Positions 9,532-19,998 of a stretch of 64,000 bases of DNA are shown in pieces (the stretch's first letter is position 1; the number at the start of each line of letters is the position of its first letter). The position numbers and the translations under genes were made by a program. Under the pieces are notes generated by a model. The model did no database searches, was not told where the DNA came from, and saw only the letters and a list, made by a program, of their open reading frames with translations. The stretch lies in NCBI GenBank assembly GCA_963790335.1, contig CAWBOB010000008.1:434001-498000 (forward strand). Direction: 5' to 3'. This DNA comes from JAOUEA01 sp963790335 (GTDB taxonomy: Bacteria; Actinomycetota; UBA4738; HRBIN12).

Positions 9532-9986
9532 GGGGCGCATCATCGCCGCGGGGAAGTCAGGTCGCAACCTGGTGAGGGCGACCCTGGTCCGGTCCGTACC
9601 TCTGCGTCCCCTGCAGATCGGACGCCAGGTCTGGGTTGCGAGCACCACCCTTCGGGTGCGAGCATGGCTCCCTCACGGCACCACCTGAGGGGAGGCTCTC
9701 GATGATCGAGAAGGCACGGCTCGGTTCGTCGGCGATCGTCGGCGATACCGGCGGCTCGAGCGGAGCTTCCCTCACGTCGACCGCGGTGGTGACAGGTCCG
9801 GTGACCTGACCCTCGTCCCGCGAGGGAACCGAGGCCGCGGCTCAGACCGCGGGAACCGCTCAGCTCTTCCCGGCTCGCGCGCGTGGCCCCCCACGCGCCA
9901 CGGCCACGATCGTCCGACTCCGTACGATGCAAGGCCGGAGGCATGCAGCGTGTGCATCCGGCTCCTGTTCCTGAGAGGCGACGTCC
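9532..9986. other. Intergenic region with no supported gene
   Basis: 455 bp between the divergent acyl-CoA ligase (-) and ABC exporter (+) genes. It contains several short GC-rich hairpins, for instance around 9645-9690 and 9815-9850, and GGGAACCG-type strings, but I cannot match a known riboswitch, tRNA or small RNA. Short open frames on the minus strand lack a ribosome-binding site and recognisable similarity. It probably holds both promoters. Confidence 0.5.
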
Positions 9987-11762
9987 ATGCACACGACGAC
10001 GATGCCCACGGTCGACCGAGCGATCTTCACGCGCGGCATGCGACTGGTCGCGTCCTACGTGCGCATGCATCCGAAGCCGTTCGCGGCCTCGGTGGCGGGC
10101 GCGGTGCTGTTCGCGTTCGCGTCGTTGTTCCTGACCGAGGCGCTCGGGCGCGCGACCGACGACGTGCTGCGCGAGTCGTTCGGTGGAGAGGTCGCGAGCC
10201 GCGACGTGTGGCTCGCGGTCGGCGCGCTCATGCTCGGCGGCATCGGACGGGCGCTCGGCATCATGCTCCGCCGCTACTACTCGGGGGTGGCGGGCGAGCG
10301 CGTGATGGCGACGCTGCGCACCCGGGTGGCCGAGCGGTACCGCGAGCTGTCGTTGCGCTACCACCGGGAGACGCCGACCGGCGAGCTGCTGGCCCACATG
10401 GAAGTCGACGTGAAGGCCGCGGTCGACGTGTTCTGGCCGGTGCCGTTCGCGGTGGGGGTGATCGTGCTGACGCTGCTCGCGCTCGTGGCGCTCGTCGTGA
10501 CCGACCCGGTGCTCGCGCTCGTAGGGCTCGTCGTGTTCCCGTCGCTCGCGCTGATGAACCGCATCTTCGCCCGGCGCATCGAGGAGCCGATGCGCCTCGC
10601 CCAGCAGCGTATCGGCGAGGTGAGCGCGGTCGCGCACGAGTCGATCGACGGCGCGCTCGTCGTGAAGACGCTCGGGCGCGAGCAGGCCGAGACTGAGCGC
10701 CTGCACGAGAAGGCGCAGGCCCTGCGCGACGAGCGGGTGCGTGGCGGGGTCGTTCGCGCGTCGTTCGAGGCGGCGCTCGACGCCCTGCCGACGATGGCGA
10801 TCGCCTTGCTGCTCGCGGTCGGAGCGTGGCGCGTGTCGAGCAACGCCATCACGCTGGGTGACCTCATCGGGTTCGTGGCGCTCTTCCAACTGCTCTCGTG
10901 GCCGATGCGCTTCATCGGCTGGATCCTTGCCGAGCTGCCCCGCGCCGTCGTCGGCTACGACCGGCTCGAAGAGGTCTTCGCCGAGCCGGTCACCGTGACG
11001 CCGCCACGGCGTGGCACCCCGCTTCCCGACGGACCGCTAGGGCTACAGGTACACGAGCTGCACCTGCTCTACGAGCAGCAGTCGCCGGTGCTCGAGGGCG
11101 TGACGTTCGAGGTCTCACCCGGCGAGTCGGTCGCGATCGTCGGGCCGACGGGCGTGGGCAAGAGCACGCTCACCCAGCTCATGGTGCGGCTCGTGGACCC
11201 CGACGAGGGCCATGTGGAGATCGGCGGCGTCGACCTGCGTGAGGTCGACGTGGCGTCGCTGCGGGCCTCGGTCGCGGTGGTGTTCCAGGAGAGCTTCCTG
11301 TTCGCGGAGAGCGTGCGCGCCAACATCGCGCTCGACTCGGGCGCGACCGACGACCAGGTCGTGCGCGCCGCCGAGATCGCGGCGTGCGACCGGTTCATCA
11401 GGGCGTTGCCGCGCGGCTACGACACGATCGTCGGCGAGCGCGGGCTCACGCTCTCGGGCGGCGAGCGTCAGCGCGTGGCGCTCGCGCGGGCGCTCGTGCG
11501 CGAGCCACGCCTGCTGATCCTCGACGACGCGACGAGCGCCGTCGACCCGTCGATCGAGGCCGACATCCTGGGGGCGTTGCGCAAGGAGCTCTCGACCACG
11601 CTCGTGGTCGTGGCCTACCGTCTGTCGACGATCCGGCTCGCCGACCGGGTGATCTTCCTTCGACGGGGAAGGGTCGAGGCCACCGGAACACACGACGAGC
11701 TGCTCGCGACCCAGCCCGGATACGGGGCGATCATCAAGGCGTACGAGCGAGGTGAGCGGTGA
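9987..11762 (+). CDS. ABC exporter half-transporter, degenerate-site subunit
   Basis: 591 residues: a six-helix exporter membrane domain (residues about 20-320) followed by an ATPase domain. Walker A is GPTGVGKST and the signature is LSGGERQR. Walker B reads LLILDDATSAVD, with Asp where the catalytic Glu should be, and the H-loop reads VVAYRLST, with Tyr replacing the switch His. Both changes are hallmarks of the non-hydrolysing site in heterodimeric exporters. GAGAGG precedes ATG 9987. The 3' end overlaps the partner gene by 4 nt, so the two subunits are made together. Substrate unknown; probably lipids, drugs or a peptide. Confidence 0.95.
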   Translation: MHTTTMPTVDRAIFTRGMRLVASYVRMHPKPFAASVAGAVLFAFASLFLTEALGRATDDVLRESFGGEVASRDVWLAVGALMLGGIGRALGIMLRRYYSGVAGERVMATLRTRVAERYRELSLRYHRETPTGELLAHMEVDVKAAVDVFWPVPFAVGVIVLTLLALVALVVTDPVLALVGLVVFPSLALMNRIFARRIEEPMRLAQQRIGEVSAVAHESIDGALVVKTLGREQAETERLHEKAQALRDERVRGGVVRASFEAALDALPTMAIALLLAVGAWRVSSNAITLGDLIGFVALFQLLSWPMRFIGWILAELPRAVVGYDRLEEVFAEPVTVTPPRRGTPLPDGPLGLQVHELHLLYEQQSPVLEGVTFEVSPGESVAIVGPTGVGKSTLTQLMVRLVDPDEGHVEIGGVDLREVDVASLRASVAVVFQESFLFAESVRANIALDSGATDDQVVRAAEIAACDRFIRALPRGYDTIVGERGLTLSGGERQRVALARALVREPRLLILDDATSAVDPSIEADILGALRKELSTTLVVVAYRLSTIRLADRVIFLRRGRVEATGTHDELLATQPGYGAIIKAYERGER

Positions 11763-13584
11763 GCGCCGAGCTGCACGCGCTGCGGGGCGACGACGGCGAG
11801 CTGCCGGTGCCCGAGGAGCTCAAGGGCTCGTTCGGGGTGCTGCGCCGCGGCATCCGCGAGAGTCCGGAGCTGCGCAAGGGGCTCGGTCTCACGCTGGTCG
11901 TCTCGCTCGGCATCACGGTGGTCTCGCTCGTGACGCCGGTGCTCGTGCAGCAGGTCTTCGACCACGGGTTCACCCCCGAGTTCAAGCCGCGGTTCGTGTT
12001 CGGCATGTGCGCGGTCGCGTTCGTGCTCGTGATCGTGGCCTTCCTCGCGGCCCGCTCGGCGGGTCGTCGGCTCGTGCGCGCCTCGGAGGAAGCCCTCATG
12101 AACCTGCGGGTGCGCACGTTCGCGCACATCCACCGGCTCTCGATCGCCGAGCAGAGCGAGGAGAAGCGCGGGGTGTTCGTCGCCCGCGTGACCGCCGACG
12201 CCGACTCGCTGCAGCACTTCACCGAGTGGGGAGGCATCGCGTGGCTCATCTCGTTCGCGCAGGCGATCGGCGCGCTCGCGCTGATGCTCGAGCTACAGCT
12301 GGCAGCTCTCGATCGTCGTCGTGCTGCTCATGGTGCCGCTCGTCGCGATCATGGGCGCGATGCAGGCGCGACTGTCGGCGGCGTTCGACGCGGCCCGCAC
12401 GCGCGTCGGCGAGATGCTGAGCGAGGTGAGCGAGAGCGTCATGGGGGCGGCGGTCGTGCGCGCCTACGGGCTCGACGAATCGACCCACGCCAGGGTGACG
12501 GGCGCGATCGGACGCCGCTACGACGCCGAGGTGCTCGCGCACCTGCGCGCGGCGACGCTCTGGCCGATGTCGAGCGTGTTCTACGCGCTCACCCTCTCGG
12601 TGGTCATCGCGGTGGGCGCGATCTTCGGCCCGGAGTGGGGGCTGACCTTCGGCACGGTCACGGCGTTCCTGTTCCTCGGCGACGTGTTCCTGAGCGTGTT
12701 CGAGGATCTTCCCGAGATCTACTCGGAGACGCAGCAGGCCATCGCGGGCTGGCGCAAGATCCTCGCGGTCCTCGACCTTCCCGTCGAGATCGTGGAGCCC
12801 GCAGACGGCGTTCGCCTGCCGGCCCACGGAGCCCTCGACGTGGCGGTGCACGACCTCACCTTCGGCTACCGCGACGGGCCGGCCGTGCTGCGCAACGTCG
12901 ACGTGCAGATCGCCGCGGGCGCCCACATCGCGATCGTGGGCGAGACGGGAAGCGGCAAGACCACGTTCGCGAAGCTGCTCACACGGCTCGCCGACCCGGC
13001 ACAGGGCGCGATCGCGGTCGGGGGCGTCGACCTGCGCGAGGTGGAGCCGTCGTCGAGACGGGTGGCGATCCGCATGGTGCCCGCAGGACGGTTTCCTGTT
13101 CGATTGGACGGTTCGCGAGAACGTCAGGGTCGGCCGCGAGGGGGCGACCGATCGCGAGGTCGAGGCCGCGTTCGAGGAGCTCGGACTCGGCGACTGGGTC
13201 CGCGCACTGCAGGACGGGCTCGACACGCGTGCCGGCGAGCGGGGAGAGCAGCTCTCGGTCGGTGAGCGACAGCTCATCGCACTCGTGCGCGCGCAGATCG
13301 CCGACCCAGGGCTGCTGATCCTCGACGAAGCGACGAGCGCGGTCGATCCGGCGACCGAGGCACGGATCACCGAGGCGCTGCGGCGGCTCAGCGCCGGGCG
13401 CACCACCGTGACGATCGCGCACCGGCTGAGCACGGCGGAACACGCCGATCACGTGCTGGTCTTCGACCACGGCGAGATCGTGGAACGCGGCACGCACGGC
13501 GAGCTCGTGGCGCTCGGCGGCGTCTACGCGGGATTGTTCGAGAGCTGGCTCGGCAACACCCAGCTCCAGGACGATCGCGCGTGA
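11759..13584 (+). CDS. ABC exporter half-transporter, catalytic subunit (two frame breaks)
   Basis: Partner of the preceding gene. Membrane domain first, then an ATPase with Walker A GETGSGKTT, signature LSVGERQ (the second Gly of LSGG is Val), Walker B LLILDEATSAVD with the catalytic Glu, and H-loop IAHRLST. The canonical ATP site is therefore formed by this subunit's Walker motifs plus the partner's intact signature, while the altered signature here faces the partner's Asp/Tyr site. Single extra bases near 12295 and 13083 break the frame. The C-terminus overlaps the acylase gene by 4 nt. Confidence 0.93.
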
Positions 13585-15897
13585 CCGACGCGGCCGACCC
13601 CGCCGCAGGACTCCGGGCGATGGCCGCGGCGGCGCTGTTCCCCGCCGAGGGCGAGATCGTGCTCGCGCGGGCTGCGCGAGCCGGTGACGGTGCGACGCGA
13701 TGCGTGGGGTGTGCCGTACATCGAGGCGAGCTCGCTCGACGACCTGTGGTTCGCGCAGGGTGTCGTCACGGCGGGCGAGCGGCTGTTCCAGATCGAGCTG
13801 ACCCTTCGAGCCGCGACCGGCCGCCTGTCGGAGCTGTTCGGCGAGCGCACGCTCGACGACGACCGGCTCGCGCGCACCGTGGGGTTCCATCGTGCGGGAG
13901 CCCGCATCGCAGCCGCGTGGGACGAGCGCTCGCGGCGCATGCACGAGCGGTTCCGTGCGGGCGTGCGGGCCTGGGTCGACGCGATGCCCGCTGCCCCGAT
14001 CGAGTACACGATGCTCGACGCGACCCCGTGGGTCCCCGACGACGAGGCCACTGTGGGCCTCGGCATTCGTGTTGCTCGCGTGGGGCCTGTCGGGCAACTG
14101 GGACACCGAGCTCCTGCGAGCGTGGATCGCCGAGCGTGGCGGGGCGGAGCTCGCCGGGCGGCTGCTGCCTCCCCCGGCGGCCGATGCCCCCGAGGTGGTG
14201 CCCGGCGCGCTCGCGCGGGGCCTGTTCGATGCGATGCCGCGCGCGAAGGGCCAGGGGTCGAACGCATGGGTGGTCGCCGGATCACTCACCTCGACCGGCG
14301 CGCCGATTGCTCGCGAACGATCCGCACCTGCTCGCGTCGCAGCCGGGCGTCTGGCTCGAGTGCCACCTCTCGGCTCCCGGGTACCGGGCTCGCGGCGTGG
14401 CGTTGACCTTCTCACCTGGGGTGCTGCTCGGGTGCACCGAGCACCATGCCTGGGGCGTGACGAACGTCAGCGGCGACGTACAGGACCTGTTCGTCGAGCG
14501 ACTCGACGAGCGGCGCGAGGCAGCCCTGCACGACGGCGAGTGGGAACGGCTCACGGTGCATCACGAGCAGATCGTCGTTCGCGGGGACGACTCGCCCCGC
14601 GCGTTCGACGTGCGCGAGATGCGCCACGGACCCCTGCTCGACACGTTCGTCTCGGGCATGCTCCGCCCGGAGCACGCCGCACTGCCGGCCGAGCCTGCCT
14701 ATGCGCTCGCGTGGGTCGGTCTCGACCACGGCATCCGCCCCTCGCTCGTGCTCGACGTGGCACAGGCCGGCTCCTTCGAGGCCTTCAGGGAAGCCGCGCT
14801 CGACGGCCTCGCATGCCCGGGTCAGAACGTGCTCTACGCCGATGTCGACGGCACGATCGGCTATGCGTGCACCGGCCGGTATCCGATGCGCGCGGCCGGC
14901 GACGGCACCGCCCCGGTGCCGGGCTGGACCGGCGACCATGAGTGGGTTGGGTGGGTGCCGGTCGACGAGCTGCCGTGGGGGGTCGACCCCCGGCGGGGGT
15001 TCCTGGTGAGCGCGAACCACCGCATGCACGACGATGCGTATCCGCATCTGATCGGGAACGACTTCCACACGCCGTTCAGGGCGCGGCGCATCGCCGACGT
15101 GCTCGCGTCAGGTGCCGACCACGACGTGGCATCGATGGCGGCCCTGCAGACCGACGTCATCTCGCTCGCCGCGCTCGAGAACGTTCCGCTGCTGGTGGAA
15201 CGCACCCGCAGCGACGGAGACGCCCGCGCTGCAGGAAGCCCTCGACCAGCTGGGCTCGTGGGATGCGGCCATGACCACCGACTCCGCCCCAGCCGCGCTC
15301 TACCAGGTGTGGTGCGCGCACATCGCCGCCGCGGCGCTCACGCCGCTGCTCGGCGAGCAGCTGTTCCGCCGGTATCACGCGTGGCGTGAGCCGTTCCAGT
15401 GCGGAGCGCTCGCCTCGATGCTGCGAGGTGGCGAGATCGATCCCGCGGTGCTGCGCACCGCGCTCGAGAACGCGCTCGACGAGCTTCGCTCGAGCCTCGG
15501 CGAGGAGCCGTCCGGTTGGCGATGGGGCGATCTGCACCGGGTGACCCTCGCGCATCCGCTGGCATCGATCCCCGGACTCGGCGAGATGTTCGTGGCGCTC
15601 GAGGCCGGCGTCGGAGGCGACGATCAGACGGTGCTGCAGACGGGCGTCGATGCGCGCGACGGGTTCCCGGCCGCGGTGGTGCCGTCGTGGAGGGCCGTGT
15701 ACGACCTCGCCGACCTCGACCGGAGCGTCGGCGTGCTGCCGGCGGGGAACAGCGGCAACCCGGCGAGCCCCCACTGGAACGACCAGGCACCGTTGTGGCT
15801 CGCCGGACGGACCCACCCGCTCCCCTTCTCGCCGGCCGCGGTCACCGCGGCGGCCGTGTCCGAGGTGCGCCTGGCGCCGGGTACCATCTCCGGCTGA
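13581..15897 (+). CDS. Penicillin-acylase-family Ntn hydrolase (four frame breaks)
   Basis: About 770 residues when joined. The alpha-chain part carries VRRDAWGVPYIEASSLDDLWFAQG, typical of the family. The beta-chain nucleophile is Ser of KGQGSNAW (codon at 14258), which self-cleavage would expose. Downstream come LLANDPHL, the HHEQ..VRG segment, SANHRMHDD and the C-terminal LPAGNSGNPASPHWNDQ block that closes the family. Extra bases near 13672, 14057, 14308 and 15213 shift the frame. I see no clear Sec signal, unusual for this usually exported family. Likely amidase or quorum-lactone/peptide hydrolase; substrate unknown. It is coupled to the exporter and to crgA. Confidence 0.88.
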
Positions 15898-16157
15898 TGC
15901 CGAAGTCCAAGGGCCGCCAGAAGAGGAGCACCCGCCGCTACCGGGCGGTACCGCAGCAGGCGAAGCGCCGGCACAAGGCGAGCCCCCGGTGGTACGGACC
16001 CCTGCTGATCGGGCTCATGGCGCTCGGCGTGATCGTGATCGTCGGCAACTACATGGGCCTCATGCCGGGCACGGACGGCGAAGCCTCGTCGGTCTGGCTC
16101 TGGGTCGGACTCGGACTGCTCGGCGCCGGGTTCATCGGTACGAGCTTCTGGTACTGA
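15897..16157 (+). CDS. crgA: Cell division protein CrgA
   Basis: 86 residues: a basic N-terminus (MPKSKGRQKRSTRRYR), then the signature SPRWYGPLLIGLMALGVIVI (first helix), an extracellular loop with NYMGLMPG, and a second helix ending GFIGTSFWY. Actinobacterial CrgA binds FtsZ-ring and peptidoglycan-synthesis proteins at the septum. It starts within the acylase stop (TGATG) and is normally found close to the chromosome origin in actinobacteria, which fits this locus. Confidence 0.92.
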   Translation: MPKSKGRQKRSTRRYRAVPQQAKRRHKASPRWYGPLLIGLMALGVIVIVGNYMGLMPGTDGEASSVWLWVGLGLLGAGFIGTSFWY

Positions 16158-16183
16158 GGCGGTTGCCGGGGTCCTTCCCGCGA

Positions 16184-16199
16184 ATCACACCGGTGTGAT
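16184..16199. promoter_or_regulatory. Perfect 16-bp palindrome
   Basis: ATCACACCGGTGTGAT reads the same on both strands and lies just after crgA, immediately before the DnaA-box cluster. It could be a repressor operator or a short hairpin between two convergent genes. I cannot assign a regulator. Confidence 0.5.
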
Positions 16200-16338
16200 C
16201 TCTCCACAGCGGTTGTCCACAGTGTGGACGACGCCCGGCCGTTCCGAGGGCGCGTTCCGGCTTCGTTCGGACGCATGAGCACGATCCGGTGGACAACCTG
16301 TGGGAAACCGTGCACATCCGCGTGACAGCTGTGGACAA
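16200..16338. promoter_or_regulatory. Cluster of six DnaA-box-like sites between convergent genes
   Basis: Two perfect actinobacterial DnaA 9-mers, TTGTCCACA (16213-16221, +) and its complement (16330-16338, -), plus close variants at 16200-16208 (two mismatches), 16223-16231 (one), 16288-16296 (one) and 16299-16307 (two). The flanking genes both end here, so the sites are not in a promoter. dnaA lies about 38 kb away. A DnaA-titration or regulatory locus is the simplest reading. Confidence 0.65.
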
Positions 16339-16347
16339 CGCGCTCGC

Positions 16348-16611
16348 TCAGATGCCGGCCGGGCGCCGCACCACGTCCATCTTCTCGCCGCAGTGCCGGG
16401 GAATCTGCATCTCACCCAGTCGCGAGACCTTGAACTCCGTGCCACAGAGCCCGCAGACGAAGTACACATCGAGCGCCTCGACGTCCTCGGGTTCGGCGGG
16501 AGGGGGCTCAGAACCCGGATCGGGCGAGAACACGCGCAGCGACGCGAGACCGATGCGCCAGATCAGCGCACCCACCACGATCGCCGTGATCACGAGCAGC
16601 CAGTCGGGCAC
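16348..16611 (-). CDS. Membrane-anchored zinc-ribbon protein
   Basis: 87 residues from GTG 16611. The N-terminal helix (WLLVITAIVVGALIWRIGLA) anchors the protein; an acidic linker follows, then a rubredoxin-like CGLCGTEF ... PRHCGEKM zinc ribbon with three Cys and a possible fourth ligand. Similar small proteins are common in actinobacteria; function unknown. It converges on the DnaA-box region. Confidence 0.7.
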   Translation of the reverse strand: MPDWLLVITAIVVGALIWRIGLASLRVFSPDPGSEPPPAEPEDVEALDVYFVCGLCGTEFKVSRLGEMQIPRHCGEKMDVVRRPAGI

Positions 16612-16620
16612 GCACCCACG

Positions 16621-17562
16621 CTAGCAGCGCCTCACGACCCGGCGGGCGCCGGGAAGCTCATGGGCGGCGTCGCTCAAGGCGGCTCCGGTCGTGAACAGCA
16701 GCCCCAGCGCCAGCAGCAGGGAGCCGGCGTCGAGCGCGAACCGAGTCGATGTGGTCCTCGTAGATACCCCACCAGGCGATCACCCAGACGAGCCACATCA
16801 GCGCTGCGGCGGCGAGCGGCGGGGCCGAACCATCGCCGCAGACCCTTGAGGGCTGAGCGGCACCAGCAGCGTGAGCGCGAGCACGACCGCCGGCGCCGCC
16901 ACGACGGTCAGCTCTGTGAGCGAGCCGACGGCGTCGCGGGGGTCCGGACCGAGCACGCCCCACCAGTTCACGGAGCCCCAGTCCGAACGGGGATTCACGC
17001 CCGACGGGGATGGGAGGCAGCGGCGTGCCCCAGGGGTTGTCTGCGACTCCAGAGCGGCAGGCTCGCCCCGATGATCGCGACGCCGGCGCCCGCCAGTGCC
17101 CAGGACGCCGGGGAATCACGCAGCCCGCGTCGGGACCACGATCGGCCTGGCGCCGATGCCAGCGAGCGGGTGTCGCCGAGCCCCGCCGGCGATCGTCAGG
17201 ACCAGGCCGGCGAGCATGAGCCACGACCCACCGGCGGGCACCTCGATGGTGGTCAGATCCGCGTACAGGAGGATCCACGCGACCGACCAGCACCAGCCAC
17301 ATGAGGCCGTCACCGCAACGGCCGGTCCGAACCACATGCGCCGGTCGACGAACCCTCCCGAGACGAAGATCGCGACCAGCACCAGCATGATCGCGGGAGC
17401 GATCGACACCATGAACGGAACGTGCGCCGGGGTGGGCCCCCGCTGGTCGCCGATCACACCCCACCACGTATGCACGCCCCACCCGGGAGGCTCGCGCCGA
17501 CCAGCGACGATGATCGCGATGCCGGCGAGCGAGACGAGCCGCCACGCGCGGGCGGCGGGCAC
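16621..17562 (-). CDS. Multi-pass membrane protein with internal repeats (about six frame breaks)
   Basis: Assembled by following hydrophobicity across frames from 17562 to a TAG at 16621. The starting piece reads MPAARAWRLVSLAGIAIIVA and contains GWGVHTWWGVIGDQRG. A second copy later reads DWGSVNWWGVLGPDPRD, and the end reads MWLVWVIAWWGIYED and LLLALGLLFTTGAALSDAAH. Each repeat is a WWG(V/I) loop followed by two or three helices, so the protein seems built from tandem helix modules of about 130 residues. Breaks lie near 17118, 17053, 16995, 16848, 16828 and 16745. It could be decayed, but the consistent one-base pattern favours sequence error. No family recognised. Confidence 0.55.
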
Positions 17563-18973
17563 CTAGATCACGCCGTGAGCGAGCATCGCATCGGCGACCT
17601 TGCGGAACCCGGCGATGTTCGCGCCGTGCACGTAGTTGCCGGGTTCCCCGTACTCCTCGGCCGTCGTCGCGGCACTGCTCGTGGATGCGACGCATGATCT
17701 CGCGCAGCCGTTCGTCGACGCCTTCCCGCGTCCACGACAGGCGCATCGCGTTCTGCGACATCTCGAGCCCGCTCACCGCCACCCCACCGGCGTTGGCGGC
17801 CTTGCCGGGCCCGTACAGCACGCCCGCCGTGACGAACTGATCGATGCCCTCGGGAACCGTCGGCATGTTCGCGCCCTCGCTCACCACGAACACCCCGTTG
17901 GAGATCAGGTTCGCCGCGTCCTTGCCGTTGATCTCGTTCTGCGTCGCGCTCGGGAAGGCGCACTCCGCCGGCACCTCCCACAGGGGGTTCCGATCGTCGC
18001 TGGGGTCGGCGGGCGTGAACGTGGCCCGCGGGAACCGCTCCGCGTAGGCCATGATGCGCCCCCGCTGCGTGTTCTTCAGATCCATGACCCACGCGAGCTT
18101 GTCCTCGTCGATGCCGTCGGGGTCGTGCACGAACCCGCCGGAATCCGACAGGGTCACGGGCTTCGCCCCGAGGTGCAGCAGCTTCTCCACCGTGAACTGC
18201 GCGACGTTGCCGGAACCGCTCACGAGGCAGGTCTTGCCCTCGAGGGAATCGTCGCGGGTCGCGAGCATCTCCTGGGCGAAGTAGACCGCGCCATAGCCCG
18301 TGGCTTCCGGTCGGATCAGCGAGCCTCCGTACTCGAGGCCCTTGCCGGTGATCGCTCCGGTGAACTCGTTCGTGATGCGCTTGTACTGCCCGAACAGGTA
18401 GCCGATCTCGCGCCCGCCGACCCCGATGTCACCGGCCGGTACGTCGGTGTGCGAGCCGATGTGGCGATGCAGCTCGGTCATGAATGCCTGGCAGAAGCGC
18501 ATCACCTCCTGCTCACTCTTGCCCTTGGGGTCGAAGTCGGCGCCCCCTTTGCCGGCGCCGAGGGGAAGCGTCGTGAGCGCGTTCTTGAAGACCTGCTCGA
18601 ACGCGAGGAACTTCAGCATGCCGAGGTAGACGGTCGGGTGGAAGCGCAGCCCACCCTTGTAGGGACCGATCGCGCTCGACATCTCGACGCGATGGCCTCG
18701 GTTCACCCGCACCTCGCCGCGATCGTCGACCCACGACACACGGAAGGTGATCACCCGCTCGGGCTCCACGAACCGCTCCAAGACCTTGGCCTCGCGGTAC
18801 TCGGGATGGCGGTCGAGGCAGAGCTCGAGCGAGCCCGCCGCCTCCCTCACCGCCTGCAGGAACTCCGGTTCGTTCGCGTTCTTGGCCGTGACCTCGGCCA
18901 TCAGCCTCCGTACGTACTCACCCACGAGGTATGCGCCCCCAGTCGGCTCGCTTCGGATGGGTCGGGTGGCCAT
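17563..18973 (-). CDS. gdhA: Glutamate dehydrogenase (one frame break)
   Basis: Hexameric, probably NADP-specific enzyme joining 2-oxoglutarate and ammonium to glutamate. Clear motifs: GPYKGGLRFHP, the catalytic-Lys segment LPLGAGKGGADFDPKGKS, DVPAGDIGVGGREIGYLFGQ, the GSGNVAQ nucleotide fold and SEGANMPT. One extra base near 17652 hides the true C-terminus, which then reads EEYGEPGNYVHGANIAGF and ends at TAG 17563. Length about 469 residues, as expected. It is preceded on the same strand by the SDR and S9 genes but with a 64-bp gap, so it is probably transcribed alone. Confidence 0.94.
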
Positions 18974-19037
18974 CCTGACACGCTCGCCCCGCGACCGGAA
19001 CCCCCGGTGTCGGGTCGAGCGACTGCCCCGCAGGGCA

Positions 19038-19937
19038 TCACGTCTCGGCGAGCGCCAAGCGGAGGGCGTCGATCAGCGGCATCGGCTCGATGTCGGGGAA
19101 GCGGCGCCTCGCCTCATCACCACGCACGACGGTAGGGGTCGCCATGCTCTCCACGAGCGGCTTGGCGAGCGCCGTCGACACCGAGGTCACGAGACCGATC
19201 CAATGCGAGGAGAGCCGGAGCGAGAGCAGCGGCACGCCGACGATCCTGGGCGCACGACCCCGCTCGGCCGCCACCGTCTCGATCATGGCCCGGTACGTGG
19301 TGACGTCGGGACCGCCGATCTCGACGATCGTGCGGGCGTCGTCGAGCGGGGTGTCGAGCCCAGCCACGAGGTAACGCATCACATCGTCGACCGCGATCGG
19401 TTGGGTCGGCATGTCGATCCAGCGGGGCACCACCATCGCCGGAAGGCGCTCGACCAGATCGAAGAGCATGATGAACGACGCGCTGTCGGCACCGATCACC
19501 ATCGAGGCTCGGAACTCGAGCAGCGGAGGCCCGGCCTCGGCGAGGATGCGCCCGGTCTCGTGGCGACTCTCCAGGTGCTCGGAGAGGTCGTCCGTGTCGT
19601 CGCCCAGGCCTCCGAGGTAGATGATCCGCTCGAGTCCGGCGTCGGTGGCGGCCTCGCCGAACATGGTCGCGCCCTCGGCATCGCGCTCCTCGAAGCGGCC
19701 CTGCGCAGCCGACTCCATCGAGTGCACGAGGTAGTAGGCAGCACGCACTCCGTCGAGCGCGGGTGCGATCGTGGCCGGCCGCAGTACGTCGAGCTCGGTC
19801 GCCTCCAGGTCGGGCCACCGTTCGCGCAGCCCTTGCGGGTTGCGCGATGCGACGCGCGGCTTCTCGCCCTCCGAGACGAGACGCTCGACGAGACGCGCCC
19901 CGACAGCCCCGGTCGCACCCGTTACGAGGATCGTCAT
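19038..19937 (-). CDS. NAD(P)-binding SDR-type protein (NmrA-like)
   Basis: 299 residues. The N-terminus MTILVTGATGAVGARLVERL holds the GxxGxxG dinucleotide-binding loop. Then come YYLVHSM, IIYLGGLG and EFRASMVIGADS, which match the extended NmrA/YwnB-like NAD(P)H-binding family; the classical YxxxK catalytic pair is not evident, so it may be a redox sensor rather than a dehydrogenase. The gene stands between gdhA and the S9 peptidase on the same strand. Confidence 0.82.
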   Translation of the reverse strand: MTILVTGATGAVGARLVERLVSEGEKPRVASRNPQGLRERWPDLEATELDVLRPATIAPALDGVRAAYYLVHSMESAAQGRFEERDAEGATMFGEAATDAGLERIIYLGGLGDDTDDLSEHLESRHETGRILAEAGPPLLEFRASMVIGADSASFIMLFDLVERLPAMVVPRWIDMPTQPIAVDDVMRYLVAGLDTPLDDARTIVEIGGPDVTTYRAMIETVAAERGRAPRIVGVPLLSLRLSSHWIGLVTSVSTALAKPLVESMATPTVVRGDEARRRFPDIEPMPLIDALRLALAET

Positions 19938-19998
19938 GTTCCGACGCTATCCGCGTTCACAGCCGGGCAAACCCCGAATCCCATGCGGGTCGGCGTGC

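Noticed and set aside
9780..9860. Possible riboswitch (c-di-AMP/ydaO-like GGGAACC strings) before the ABC exporter
   Set aside because: The diagnostic downstream core of ydaO (CUAACC...GGUAGGCG) is missing and no other class fits; only short GC hairpins remain.
16158..16347. The DnaA-box cluster as the chromosomal origin itself
   Set aside because: Gene orientation would then place dnaA, gyrA and gyrB on the lagging strand, and parS, parAB and rpmH lie far away; the canonical dnaA locus is a better origin.
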